NCBI GenBank assembly: GCA_022616725.1
Contig: JAKEEH010000288.1
Span: 1-51,889, forward strand
Reading direction: 5' to 3'
DNA: 51,889 bases
From: Limisphaerales bacterium
GTDB lineage: Bacteria; Verrucomicrobiota; Verrucomicrobiia; Limisphaerales; JAKEEH01
The first letter of the stretch is position 1. Each line of letters starts with the position of its first letter. The notes under the pieces are model-generated. The model was given only the letters and a program-made list of their open reading frames with translations, did not search any database and had not been told where the DNA came from. Made by a program: the position numbers and the translations under genes. Shown piece after piece: positions 16,182 to 24,963 of this stretch.

Positions 16182-17102
16182 ATGCAAACGGCGGATCCCC
16201 TCGTCACGATCATCATTCGCTCGTTCAACGAAGCATGGGCTTTGCGCCAGACACTTCCGGCGCTGCGTCGGCAGAATTACCCCAATTGGGAACTGATTGT
16301 GATCGATTCAGGGTCCACGGATGGCTCCCAGGATTTGATCCGGGCGGTAAGGCCGGATCAGTTTATTCAGATCAAGCCTCACGAATATAATCCCAGCCGC
16401 GTCATGAATCGCGGCATGGAACTGGCCCGCTCTGAATTCGGAATCTTTCTGAACGCCGACGCGACTCCGGTTGATTCGAATTGGCTGCGGCCACTCGTTT
16501 CGGCGTTGTTTGACACGCAAACTGCCGCGGTATATGGCCGGCAGGTTCCACGTCTCGACTGCCGTGCGGTTTTCGCCTGCGATTATGAACGGTGCTTCGG
16601 CGAGCATCGCGAGGTCAGGCGCTGGGACCACTTTTTTAGCATGGTCAGCAGCGGCCTGCGCAAAGATATTTGGTCCCGTCGCGGGTTCCTTGAAAAAATG
16701 CAATATTCCGAGGACGACGAGTATACTCGCTGGTGCCGCGCCCAGGGATACAAAGTTGCATATTGCCCTGATTCCATGGTAATCCACTCACACAACTACA
16801 CCCCCGAGCAGGCTGCGAAACGCAGTTATGGCGAAGGGCGCGCGCTCGCGGCGGTTTGGGAACACAGCCCCCGCCATTTCAACTGGGTGCGCACCGTTTT
16901 GTTCGGTTGGTTGAATGACGTTCGCCGGGACTTTGGATTCTGTGCTCGCGAGCGCCGCCTTGTGGAATGGCCGCTCGCGATGCAAATCCGCTGGCGTCAA
17001 CGCCGCGCACGGCTGGCAGGGTTCCGCGATGGCTGGGCTCACTATCGTTCCTCTTCTCATGGAGACCAGCTTTGCTTCTCCGCCCCGACGCATCTCTCCT
17101 GA
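16182..17102 (+). CDS. Glycosyltransferase family 2 (rhamnosyltransferase-like)
   Basis: A 306-residue GT-A enzyme: VTIIIRSFNEAW at the N-terminus, LIVIDSGSTDGS, and NADATP as the DxD-like motif. The later EDDEYTRWCRAQG holds the likely catalytic acid region. No membrane segment. The frame opens at TTG 16155, but ATG 16182 places the fold at the usual distance. The downstream gene begins inside it. It belongs with the glycan genes on the other side of 15.6 kb. Confidence 0.85.
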   Translation: MQTADPLVTIIIRSFNEAWALRQTLPALRRQNYPNWELIVIDSGSTDGSQDLIRAVRPDQFIQIKPHEYNPSRVMNRGMELARSEFGIFLNADATPVDSNWLRPLVSALFDTQTAAVYGRQVPRLDCRAVFACDYERCFGEHREVRRWDHFFSMVSSGLRKDIWSRRGFLEKMQYSEDDEYTRWCRAQGYKVAYCPDSMVIHSHNYTPEQAAKRSYGEGRALAAVWEHSPRHFNWVRTVLFGWLNDVRRDFGFCARERRLVEWPLAMQIRWRQRRARLAGFRDGWAHYRSSSHGDQLCFSAPTHLS

Positions 17103-18237
17103 GGGTTGCGAGCGCCCGCGCTTCACTGTCGATGGCAGCGACGAGCTCGAAGCATTCCTCGCCGAATCATGCGAAGGTGTTAGAAGCGCCGTCATGGCGG
17201 CATTGCCTCCTAACAGCATCGAAGGACTCCTCCTGGCCGGCGGCTACGGCCGCGGTGAGGGCGGCGTCGCGTCCAGTGAGTCAGATCGGCCCTACAACGA
17301 CCTCGAGTTCTACCTCTTCGTGCGCAACAATCCGCTCATTTACGAGCACCGCCATCGCACAGCCCTGGCGAATGTCACGCACGGCTTGTCAGAGGCAATC
17401 GGAATTGAAGTCGAGATCAAAATTATCTCCTTGGCAAAGCTTCGACGCGCTCCCGTCTCAATCTTTTTCTATGACATGATCGCCGGCCACAAATGGCTAA
17501 TCGGCGACGATGAATTGCTGCGCGGCTGCGCACACCATCGCGCAGCCCACCTCATTCCGCTTTCGGAGGCAACGCGCCTGCTGATGAACCGTTGCTCCGG
17601 CCTCTTGTTTGCCCGCGAGCAGTTCGGCGCGGCGCCGTTTCTGCCCAAGAATGCGGATTTCATTCGCCGGAACATCGCCAAAGCACAGTTGAGTTTTGGC
17701 GATGCTATTCTGGCCGCCTATGGCCGTTACCACTGGAGTTGCCGCGAACGCCATGAACGACTCCGCAAATTCGATTTTGCCTTGCCATGGCGCTCTGAGT
17801 TGCTTGAACACCATCGCCGGGGTGTCGCCTTCAAGCTTCACCCTTGGCGCAGCGCGGAATCTCATGATCAGCTCGCGCGCGACCTGGACTCGGCCACGTG
17901 TTTTGCGGGCAAATTGTGGCTGTGGTGGGAAAGCACGCGGCTCCATCACTCATTTATCTCTGCGCGTCACTACTGTACCAGCGCTGTGCGGAAATGGCCG
18001 GATTCAAACCGCTGGCGGAATCTCCTGCTCAATCTGAAGGCATTCCGGCGTCCGGTTCTTACGTTTCGCCATCCGCGCGAGCCTGTTCTGGAAGCCCTGT
18101 CCATTCTCCTTTGGGAACCTGTTGCTCTGACCGATCCCACCCTTCGCCAGGCGCTCGTTTGCCGTCTGCGCTATCAGAGCAACGACTTTTCGAGTGCTGT
18201 GGCTGCTTACCGCCGCCTTTGGGCGGCAGTTAATTGA
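17029..18237 (+). CDS. Nucleotidyltransferase-superfamily-like protein of unknown role
   Basis: A 402-residue protein from ATG 17029, overlapping the GT2 by 74 bp (ATG 17059 is an alternative). Residues of the first third match a pol-beta type nucleotidyltransferase core: LLLAGGYGRGEGG, a G-S-type loop, followed by NDLEFYLF with a D-x-E metal pair and later EVEIKIISL. The remaining 250 residues are mostly helical and unlike anything I can name. Tight overlap with a glycosyltransferase suggests a role in surface-glycan synthesis, for example transfer of a nucleotidyl or phospho-alcohol group. No family is assigned. Confidence 0.5.
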   Translation: MAGLTIVPLLMETSFASPPRRISPEGCERPRFTVDGSDELEAFLAESCEGVRSAVMAALPPNSIEGLLLAGGYGRGEGGVASSESDRPYNDLEFYLFVRNNPLIYEHRHRTALANVTHGLSEAIGIEVEIKIISLAKLRRAPVSIFFYDMIAGHKWLIGDDELLRGCAHHRAAHLIPLSEATRLLMNRCSGLLFAREQFGAAPFLPKNADFIRRNIAKAQLSFGDAILAAYGRYHWSCRERHERLRKFDFALPWRSELLEHHRRGVAFKLHPWRSAESHDQLARDLDSATCFAGKLWLWWESTRLHHSFISARHYCTSAVRKWPDSNRWRNLLLNLKAFRRPVLTFRHPREPVLEALSILLWEPVALTDPTLRQALVCRLRYQSNDFSSAVAAYRRLWAAVN

Positions 18238-18318
18238 GATTCTCGCGCCGCTTGCAGCGCCAAATTGCCGGAAAATTGTTGTTTTAGGGTGCAATTCCGG
18301 GCAGCTTCTCCGGTCCTT

Positions 18319-19641
18319 GTGCAACAGGTGAACCTCGGCATTATCGGCGGCGGCACCGTGGGCGGGGGTGTCTTCCAGGCCATCCAACGCAACGGTGAGT
18401 TGATGGCTTCGCGGCTGGGGATCTGGCCAAATGTCGTCAAAATGGCCGTGCGCGACGTCCATAAAAAACGCGCAGTCAAAATTCCGAAGACGCTGCTGAC
18501 CGCGGATTGGAGTTCGGTAATCTCGCATCCGGAGGTGAACCTGGTCGTCGAGTTGATGGGGGGTACGACAACCGCGCGCGAGGCGACGCTGCAGGCTTTG
18601 AAGCTCGGCAAACCCGTCGTGACCGCCAACAAGGCCTTGTTGTCAGCGCACGGGGAGGAGTTGTTTGCGGCGGCACAGAAGAGCGGCGCTAACCTATATT
18701 ACGAAGCCAGCGTCGCCGGAGGGATTCCGATCATCAAGGTGCTGCGCGAAGGGTTGATCGGCAACCGGATCACGCGGCTATACGGCATCGTCAACGGGAC
18801 CTGCAATTACGTCTTGACACGAATGAAGCTGGGAGGCGCCGACCTGCCGCAGGTCCTGGCGGACGCCCAACGGCTCGGTTACGCGGAGGCTGAACCATCG
18901 TTGGATATCGACGGTTACGATGCGATGCACAAAATCGGCATTCTGGCGTCCTTGGCGCATGGTTTTTGGGTAAACCCGAAAGAGATTTACGTCGAGGGGA
19001 TTCGCGGCGTGACCGCACTGGACATTCAATTCGCCGGACAGCTCGGTTACACGATCAAGCTTTTGGGAATCGTCAAACGCAACGATGTCCTGCCAAACGG
19101 AAGGACATGTCCGCCGATCCAGGTTTCGGTCTATCCGACGCTGATTCCGAACACGCACGTGCTGGCGAGTGTGAATCACGTGTTCAACGCAGTCTATGTG
19201 CGCGGCGACATCGTTGGCGACACGCTATATTATGGGCGCGGCGCCGGACAGGACGCCACGGCGAGCGCGGTGTTGAGCGACCTGGCGGACGCAGCGCTCG
19301 ACTTGAAGCACAAGACGCGGAGCCGGATTCCGCCATTTGTGCCGCACGAGCGGCAAGGAGCGGTGCTGGCGATGGCTCATGTGATTTCGCGTTATTACGT
19401 CCGGTTGAGTGTCGTTGATCGGCCGGGGACGCTGGCGCGGATTGCGGCGATCCTCGCGAAGGCGCGGATCGGAATTTCGTCGGTGATTCAACCGGAAGGC
19501 CACGAAGGGGAAAGCGTGCCGCTGATTCTGATGATTCACGATGCAAGCAACGAGGCGATGCAGAAGGCACTGGAAAAGATCGCGCGGCTGCCGGTGGTCA
19601 AGGAACGACCGGTAATGCTGCGGGTTGAGAATTTCGATTGA
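18319..19641 (+). CDS. hom: Homoserine dehydrogenase
   Basis: A roughly 440-residue enzyme that reduces aspartate semialdehyde to homoserine. The NAD(P) site is VNLGIIGGGTVGGGV; ELMGGTTTA, VVTANKALLS, YEASVAGGIPIIKVLREG and GIVNGTCNYVLTRM are the family's catalytic segments. A C-terminal ACT domain (YVRLSVVDRPGTLARIAAIL) implies feedback control by threonine. The start is GTG 18319 or 18328; an ATG is absent near the Rossmann fold. The threonine synthase gene follows 6 bp downstream. Confidence 0.94.
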   Translation: MQQVNLGIIGGGTVGGGVFQAIQRNGELMASRLGIWPNVVKMAVRDVHKKRAVKIPKTLLTADWSSVISHPEVNLVVELMGGTTTAREATLQALKLGKPVVTANKALLSAHGEELFAAAQKSGANLYYEASVAGGIPIIKVLREGLIGNRITRLYGIVNGTCNYVLTRMKLGGADLPQVLADAQRLGYAEAEPSLDIDGYDAMHKIGILASLAHGFWVNPKEIYVEGIRGVTALDIQFAGQLGYTIKLLGIVKRNDVLPNGRTCPPIQVSVYPTLIPNTHVLASVNHVFNAVYVRGDIVGDTLYYGRGAGQDATASAVLSDLADAALDLKHKTRSRIPPFVPHERQGAVLAMAHVISRYYVRLSVVDRPGTLARIAAILAKARIGISSVIQPEGHEGESVPLILMIHDASNEAMQKALEKIARLPVVKERPVMLRVENFD

Positions 19642-19647
19642 CACAAT

Positions 19648-20733
19648 ATGACAGTGAGGGCGCGACCACAACTAGACTGCTGGCAGGGCGTGATTCGTCG
19701 CTACGCCGAACACCTGCCCGTGTCGAACGTGACGCCAATCATCACGCTGAATGAGGGAAACACGCCGTTGATCCCCGCTCAGAACTTCGTGGAAGCCATC
19801 GGCGGTAATTTTCAGTTGTTCCTGAAATACGAGGCACTGAATCCCACTTGCTCCTTTAAGGATCGGGGAATGACGGTCGCTGTCTCCAAAGCGCGGGAAC
19901 GCGGCGCAGAGATCGTGATTTGCGCCAGCACAGGCAACACGTCAGCCTCTGCGGCTGCCTATGCGGCGCGCGCAAAGATGAAGTGTGTCGTCCTGCTGCC
20001 ACACGGAAAGATTGCGCAGGGGAAACTGGCGCAGGCGCTGATGTACGGCGCGACGACGATAGCGGTAAAAGGCAACTTTGATGAGGCGCTGCGGATTGTC
20101 AGGGAACTGGGCGAGTCCGGGAAAGTCGAGGTGGTCAACAGCATCAATCCGGTCCGGATCGAAGGCCAGAAGACCGCCGCGTTCGAGATTTGTGATCAGC
20201 TTGGGGACGCGCCCGATTTCCATTTTCTCCCTGTGGGAAACGCGGGCAATATAACAGCCTACTGGAAGGGTTATAAGGAGTATCACGCCGCCGAAAAATC
20301 CGACACCCTGCCGCGGATGTTCGGATTCCAGGCCGCCGGCGCGGCTCCGATCGTTGACGGCCATCCGGTTGCCAACCCGCACACTGTCGCCTCGGCGATT
20401 CGCATCGGCAACCCGGCAAGCTGGGAAGGGGCAAGAAACGCGATAGCCGAATCCGACGGTTACATCAACAAAGTGACCGACGAGGAAATTATCGCCGCCT
20501 ACCGCCTGATCGCGCGGACCGAAGGTATCTTTGTAGAGCCCGCGTGTGCGGCGCCACTGGCCGGGATAGCCAATTGCGTGCGCGATGGAATGGTTCCGGA
20601 GGGCAGCTTAGTCGCCGCAACGATGACGGGGCACGGATTAAAAGACCCGGAGACGGCGATTTCGGCGGCGGGTTTTTCGCCGACAGTGGTGGAACCCACG
20701 CGTGAGGCGGTGGAGAGGGTTTTGGGATTATGA
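19648..20733 (+). CDS. thrC: Threonine synthase
   Basis: A 361-residue PLP enzyme that converts O-phosphohomoserine to threonine. PLP lysine K71 lies in [12 protein letters not shown]; the phosphate loop is [13 protein letters not shown] and substrate-side [17 protein letters not shown] is intact. This is the short class of threonine synthase. It lies in the order hom, thrC, small ORF, lysC, which covers three committed steps of the aspartate pathway. Confidence 0.94.
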   Translation: MTVRARPQLDCWQGVIRRYAEHLPVSNVTPIITLNEGNTPLIPAQNFVEAIGGNFQLFLKYEALNPTCSFKDRGMTVAVSKARERGAEIVICASTGNTSASAAAYAARAKMKCVVLLPHGKIAQGKLAQALMYGATTIAVKGNFDEALRIVRELGESGKVEVVNSINPVRIEGQKTAAFEICDQLGDAPDFHFLPVGNAGNITAYWKGYKEYHAAEKSDTLPRMFGFQAAGAAPIVDGHPVANPHTVASAIRIGNPASWEGARNAIAESDGYINKVTDEEIIAAYRLIARTEGIFVEPACAAPLAGIANCVRDGMVPEGSLVAATMTGHGLKDPETAISAAGFSPTVVEPTREAVERVLGL

Positions 20734-20760
20734 ATTCTTCATTCTAAGCATTTGAATCAT

Positions 20761-20946
20761 ATGACAGATAAAGAACTGGTAATGAACGCGATCCGGTGGC
20801 TGCCGGATGATGTCACGATTCACGAAATCTCGCAGGAGCTGAAGTTTATTGCTTCGATTCGCAAAGGTGTGGCGCAGATCGAACGGGATGAGAAGTTCGT
20901 GCGCCATACTGACAAGCCGCGCTTTGTCTTCAATCCCCGATTTTGA
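20761..20946 (+). CDS. 61-residue conserved-looking small protein in the thr-lys operon
   Basis: It starts at ATG 20761 (MTDKELVMNAIRWLPDD) and stops 11 bp before aspartate kinase. The pattern 'A-I-R-x-LPDD-x-TI-x-x-I-x-x-EL' followed by FIASIRKGVAQIERDE resembles the small antitoxin-like proteins often seen in verrucomicrobia and cyanobacteria, which usually continue with an 'h-e-e-v' helix; here the end is different (RFVFNPRF). No partner toxin is present. Its location inside an amino-acid operon suggests translation with its neighbours. Function unknown. Confidence 0.6.
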   Translation: MTDKELVMNAIRWLPDDVTIHEISQELKFIASIRKGVAQIERDEKFVRHTDKPRFVFNPRF

Positions 20947-20957
20947 ATTCCGGTACG

Positions 20958-22175
20958 ATGTCGTTGATCGTCCAAAAATATGGCGGCACGTCCGTTGGCA
21001 GTCCGGAACGCATTAAAAACGTCGCAGCCCGAGTGGCAAAGTACCGCCAGCGTGGGGAGCAAATCGTCGTGGTCGTCTCCGCCATGAGCGGGGTGACCGA
21101 CAACCTGATCAAGCTTGCGCGCGAGATCATGCCGCTGCCGAGTGAACGCGAAATGGATATGTTGCTGGCCACCGGGGAGCAGACCACGATAGCTCTCACC
21201 GCAATGGCGTTGCACGCCATGGACATGCCAGCGGTGTCGCTGACTGGCGCCCAGGCAGGCATTGTGACGGATGGCGTCCATACGAAAGCGAAAATCCAGA
21301 ATATCACGCCGAAACAGGTCCACGCTTTGCTCGATGCGGGGAACGTGGTGATCGTCGCCGGATTTCAGGGACAAACCAGCGAGGGCCAGATCACTACCTT
21401 GGGACGCGGCGGATCCGATTTGACAGCTATTGCCCTTGCGGCCGCGCTTAAGGCCGACTTATGCCAGATTTATACCGACGTGGACGGCGTCCATACAGCG
21501 GACCCGCGCCTGGTTCCCAACGCTCGCAAGCTCGAGGAAATCTCCTACGACGAAATGCTCGAATTGGCCGGACTTGGCGCCAAAGTGATGCAATCGCGTT
21601 CGGTGGAGTTCGCGAAAAAGTTCGGAGTGGTTTTCGAGGTGCGCTCCAGTTTAAATGACAATCCGGGTACCATCGTGAAAGAAGAAACTCAAAGCATGGA
21701 GAGCGTCGTTATCCGCGGCGTCTCTCTGGACAAAAATCAGGCAAAAATTACTTTGACAGCAGTGCCGGATAAACCAGGCGCTGCAGCGCGGATTTTTCGC
21801 GCGCTCGGCGATGCCAACATCAATGTCGATATGATCGTCCAAACGGCCAGCCATGGCTCCGGTGCGCCTGCAACCGACATCTCCTTCACGATGGACAAGC
21901 CTGACTTGCTCAAAGCGCGAAAGGTCCTCGACAGTCTTAAGTCCGAAGTGGGTTACCGCGAAGTTCTGGCGGACGAGAAAATTGGCAAGCTCTCGATCGT
22001 CGGGGTGGGGATGCGGAGCCATTCGGGCGTGGCGGCGAAGATGTTCGAGGCCTTGGCGCACGCCGGTATCAACATCGACATGATCTCGACGAGCGAGATT
22101 AAAATCTCCGTGATCATTGATCTCGCCTCGGGTGAGGACGCCGTGAAGGCGGTCCACCACACCTTTTTGGGCTGA
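20958..22175 (+). CDS. lysC: Aspartate kinase
   Basis: A 405-residue monofunctional aspartokinase, the first step to Lys, Thr and Met. It has VQKYGGTSVGS (ATP site), VVVVSAMSGVTDNL, LLATGEQTTIALTAMAL, TLGRGGSDLTAIALAAAL and YTDVDGVHTADPR. Two ACT domains follow (ITLTAVPDKPGAAARIFRAL and LSIVGVGMRSHSGVAAKMF), the allosteric lysine/threonine site. The ATG at 20958 is preferred over a TTG at 20943 that overlaps the upstream stop. Last gene of the aspartate-family operon. Confidence 0.95.
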   Translation: MSLIVQKYGGTSVGSPERIKNVAARVAKYRQRGEQIVVVVSAMSGVTDNLIKLAREIMPLPSEREMDMLLATGEQTTIALTAMALHAMDMPAVSLTGAQAGIVTDGVHTKAKIQNITPKQVHALLDAGNVVIVAGFQGQTSEGQITTLGRGGSDLTAIALAAALKADLCQIYTDVDGVHTADPRLVPNARKLEEISYDEMLELAGLGAKVMQSRSVEFAKKFGVVFEVRSSLNDNPGTIVKEETQSMESVVIRGVSLDKNQAKITLTAVPDKPGAAARIFRALGDANINVDMIVQTASHGSGAPATDISFTMDKPDLLKARKVLDSLKSEVGYREVLADEKIGKLSIVGVGMRSHSGVAAKMFEALAHAGINIDMISTSEIKISVIIDLASGEDAVKAVHHTFLG

Positions 22176-22322
22176 GCAGCGGTTCAAGAGTCTCTCCATT
22201 TTGCCCGGTTGCGAGCTAAGCTCTCCTACCAAGATAAGCGAGATTCAGCGAACCTGCCGCGATTTTATGGCACCACTGATGAAGGGGGGAACAGGAAACA
22301 GGATAGCAGAAACGGGTTTGAG

Positions 22323-22952
22323 TCATTTGGCGCCATAGCTGAAGTCATCAAAGAGAGTTACGCTGTCGGCTTTGGTCCAGAGGCCGACTTTGCCTGCTTC
22401 AGCGATCGTCGCATCTTCGGCAGTAAACAACTCCTTGTCGTTGAAAGTCACAGTGAATTGCTTTCCAGTGAAATCAACGCGCAAGCGGTGCCACTGGTTT
22501 GCGGCGACAGGAAGGTTCGCGCCTTTGAATTGGGTCCGCTTGCCAGTGACGAAATGGTAGATGCGGACGTTGTTCTCCAAAGCGTTGGCTCGGCAGATGT
22601 AGTAATTGTCGGCATCTTTGCAACGCCAGATGATACCACCGGCCTGGTCCTCCCCACCTGAAATGGGCTTGAACTTCACCTCGACAAAACCGTCCTTGAG
22701 GTTCGAGTCCTCCTTGATGGCGAGCGGGTAAGTGGCTTCCCCGGCTTGCTTCAGGACATTCGGTTTGCTTGGAGCGGTGCTGTCCTGCTCAACGCTCCAT
22801 TTCGGTTCGCCTTTGCCAGTTTTGGTCAGGGTCCAGCCGGAGGGCGCAGAGCCCGGCTTTGAATCGTCGAAGTTAATACGGGGCGTAGTTGCAGCGGCGC
22901 ACACAATGAGGAGTGTTGCGAATTTGATGAGCAGAATCGTTCCTTTCTTCAT
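22323..22952 (-). CDS. Secreted DUF1080/LamG-like (glycoside-hydrolase-16-fold) protein
   Basis: A 209-residue exported protein with signal peptide (1-22). The jelly-roll domain contains INFDDSKPGSAPSGWT, NLKDGFVEVKFKPISGG, GGIIWRCKDADNYYICRAN, WHRLRVDFTGKQFTVTFND and a closing VGLWTKADSVTLFDDF. These are hallmarks of DUF1080 / 3-keto-disaccharide hydrolase-like and LamG folds, abundant in planctomycetes and verrucomicrobia, usually binding carbohydrate. No obvious catalytic residues. Convergent with lysC across a 147-bp gap in which I saw only a short GAGCT-a-AGCTC palindrome. Confidence 0.8.
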   Translation of the reverse strand: MKKGTILLIKFATLLIVCAAATTPRINFDDSKPGSAPSGWTLTKTGKGEPKWSVEQDSTAPSKPNVLKQAGEATYPLAIKEDSNLKDGFVEVKFKPISGGEDQAGGIIWRCKDADNYYICRANALENNVRIYHFVTGKRTQFKGANLPVAANQWHRLRVDFTGKQFTVTFNDKELFTAEDATIAEAGKVGLWTKADSVTLFDDFSYGAK

Positions 22953-23053
22953 GGCTGCAATATTGCGCCTTGGCGCCGTTCCAGCAATCTATCTGAGATT
23001 CAGTCAGATCAGTAGTCATGGGCAGCAAATCTTCAAATGTGTTAGGAGGAGCG

Positions 23054-23503
23054 ATGGCTAGGCCGATCATCCGCAGTCCTTGGTGGCTGGTGTGTTGCTT
23101 CGCATTGGCGTGTTGGGACGGCAGATCGGAGGGTCAGTTGACGGAGCGGGAACGGCTCCAAGGTACATGGACATTCGTGAAGTCTTCGGGGGAAGGACAG
23201 AAAAAACGAACACGCGATGTGAAAATGGTTTTTAAAGATGACACGATCTCCTTTATCGGCAATGACGACAAACGTACTGTTCGGGGCACGTACGAAGTCG
23301 ATCCCACTAAGAACCCGAAGACGCTGGACATCGTCATAGAAAAGGATAGCGGTGCGACAGAGATTACCCTGGCGATTTACGAAATGACTGGAGACAACCT
23401 CAAAATTTGCCACTACCTGGGTGCAAAGGCGGGCAAAGAACGTCCGACGCAGTTCTTGACGGACAAGCAGACTGTCGTCGGTACGCTCAAGCGGGAAAGG
23501 TAA
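23054..23503 (+). CDS. TIGR03067-type secreted protein
   Basis: A 149-residue exported protein. GGAGGAG lies four bases before ATG 23054, which fixes the start; the frame is open further to 23018. After the signal peptide, LTERERLQGTWTFVKSSGEG opens a lipocalin-like beta domain (KMVFKDDTISFIGNDDKRTVRGTYEVDPTKNPKTLDI ... in two halves) of the TIGR03067 type known mainly from planctomycetes. Function unknown. Confidence 0.8.
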   Translation: MARPIIRSPWWLVCCFALACWDGRSEGQLTERERLQGTWTFVKSSGEGQKKRTRDVKMVFKDDTISFIGNDDKRTVRGTYEVDPTKNPKTLDIVIEKDSGATEITLAIYEMTGDNLKICHYLGAKAGKERPTQFLTDKQTVVGTLKRER

Positions 23504-23575
23504 AATCAGTTGACCGGGGAAGCGCGATTGACTCGCTTTTGAGACGTCTTAGGATGGGGTTGGTTCGCCGCGGGT

Positions 23576-23752
23576 ATGCAAAACACAGGAGAATATGCGG
23601 TTGGTTGGTTCACGCTCTCGCTCGTCAATGCAGGCCTGGCGCAGAGCAAGGGCAGAAGTGGATTAGGGTGGTGGTTCGCTTCATTGTTGTTGGGGCCGAT
23701 CTGCACTTTTTTGATCGTGGTCCTTGAGCCTGTGAAACCGAAGATGCCGTGA
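23576..23752 (+). CDS. Small two-helix membrane protein (58 aa), tentative
   Basis: An open frame from ATG 23576 to TGA. It encodes two short hydrophobic segments, EYAVGWFTLSLVNAGLA and GWWFASLLLGPICTFLIVVL, joined by a basic loop QSKGRSG and ending EPVKPKMP. The pattern (helix, polar turn, 'G-W-x-x-x-S-x-L-x-G-P' helix) resembles small membrane proteins seen in many bacteria. There is no strong ribosome-binding site, and the frame is open upstream to a TGA at 23540. It lies in an otherwise empty gap between the TIGR03067-type gene and the sensor kinase. Confidence 0.4.
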   Translation: MQNTGEYAVGWFTLSLVNAGLAQSKGRSGLGWWFASLLLGPICTFLIVVLEPVKPKMP

Positions 23753-23796
23753 ATACCGGCGGGACTGCCATGTGCCGAGCAGTGAGTAGTCCGTTT

Positions 23797-23828
23797 CTTT
23801 GTTGTTTGGTTTTTGGCGTTTGGTGTTT
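23797..23828. repeat. T/G-rich TTTGG-type short repeat
   Basis: A run of TTTG/TTTGG units (tttctttgttgtttggtttt, then tggcgtttggtgttt) just upstream of the sensor-kinase ATG at 23840. Low complexity; no function is evident. Confidence 0.4.
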
Positions 23829-23839
23829 AAACTCCGGCC

Positions 23840-24940
23840 ATGGTTTCGCTGGAAACAACAAAGCTGTTCGCCGCGTTGCCGGCCGCGGAAGTCCGCAAGC
23901 TTTCCGACGTCGCGCGTGAACGGCGCTTTCGTCCCGGCGACGTAATTTTTCGCGAAGGCGACCCGGGGGATGGGCTCTATGTCGTCAAAGCGGGCAAAGT
24001 GCAGATTTCGGCTGCCATCGGTTCCGGCGAGCGGCATGTTTTTTGGACCGTACTCCCAGGCGACGTGTTTGGCGAAATGGCCGTGCTCGACAATCTGCCT
24101 CGCTCGGCCCAGGCCTCCGCCGAAGGAGAAACCACCGTGATTTTCGTTCCGCGCGATCAGTTCATCGAGTTGCTCAAGACCTCGCCGGCCATGTCCCTCA
24201 CCATGGTGCAAGAGTTCAGCCGCCGCTTGCGCGAGTTCAATCAGCAATATATCAGCAAACTCCTACAGGTCGAGCGCATGGCCCTGGTCGGCCGGTTTGC
24301 CAGCACAATCGTGCATGATCTCAAGAACCCGCTTACAATCATTCGCATCGGCGCAGCCCAGGCGGCCAACGAGAAGTCCAGTCTTGAAGATCGGAAAATC
24401 ACCCAAAAACGCATCGAATCGCAGATCGAGCGGATCACTGGTCTCGTCAATGATATCCTGGAATTCACACGCGGGACGCCGCAGCAGATTGCATTCGCAC
24501 GGCTCGAGTTCGACGCTTTTGTGCAACGGATTGTGAGCGAGTTTCAGCAGGAGATTGCGGCCAAAGGCATCACCCTCCAGTTCGAGAACCAACCTCCGGC
24601 AACCAAACTGGCCATCAACCCTCAGCGTTTGGGCCGCGTCTTTTACAACATTATCTTCAACGCGGTCGATGTCATGCCCAATGGCGGTGTGATCCGCTTG
24701 CGATTTAACGAAACGAATAAGGAAGTCGTTACTGAAATTGAGGACAGCGGCCCCGGAATCTCGCCGGAAATCGCCGATCGTTTGTTCGAACCTTTCGCGA
24801 CCTTCGGGAAGCCGCGTGGCACGGGCCTGGGGCTGTCGATTTCCCAGCGCATCGTCGAGGAGCATCGCGGGCGTATCTCGGGCCGCAATCAGCCCGGCGG
24901 CGGCGCGATCTTCTCGGTCGCTCTCCCGAAGGACGCCTAG
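23840..24940 (+). CDS. Cyclic-nucleotide-binding-domain sensor histidine kinase
   Basis: A 366-residue soluble protein. Residues 8-125 are a cNMP-binding beta-barrel of the CRP type (FRPGDVIFREGDPGDGLYVV, GDVFGEMAVLDNLPRSAQASA, the phosphate-binding cassette). A coiled linker leads to the H-box ASTIVHDLKNPLTIIRIG (H159), N-box NIIFNAVDVMP, G1 EDSGPGIS and G2 GTGLGLSIS, so the kinase looks active. The input is thus probably cAMP, cGMP or another small nucleotide, not a membrane signal. No response regulator is adjacent; the gene is followed 23 bp later by mutL, likely read through. Confidence 0.88.
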   Translation: MVSLETTKLFAALPAAEVRKLSDVARERRFRPGDVIFREGDPGDGLYVVKAGKVQISAAIGSGERHVFWTVLPGDVFGEMAVLDNLPRSAQASAEGETTVIFVPRDQFIELLKTSPAMSLTMVQEFSRRLREFNQQYISKLLQVERMALVGRFASTIVHDLKNPLTIIRIGAAQAANEKSSLEDRKITQKRIESQIERITGLVNDILEFTRGTPQQIAFARLEFDAFVQRIVSEFQQEIAAKGITLQFENQPPATKLAINPQRLGRVFYNIIFNAVDVMPNGGVIRLRFNETNKEVVTEIEDSGPGISPEIADRLFEPFATFGKPRGTGLGLSISQRIVEEHRGRISGRNQPGGGAIFSVALPKDA

Positions 24941-24963
24941 CGGCGCGGCACGCGTTTGGCCTG

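Noticed and set aside
18238-18318. Possible threonine attenuator or riboswitch before homoserine dehydrogenase
   Set aside because: The 80-bp leader has no run of Thr/Ile codons, no terminator pair and no recognisable riboswitch core.
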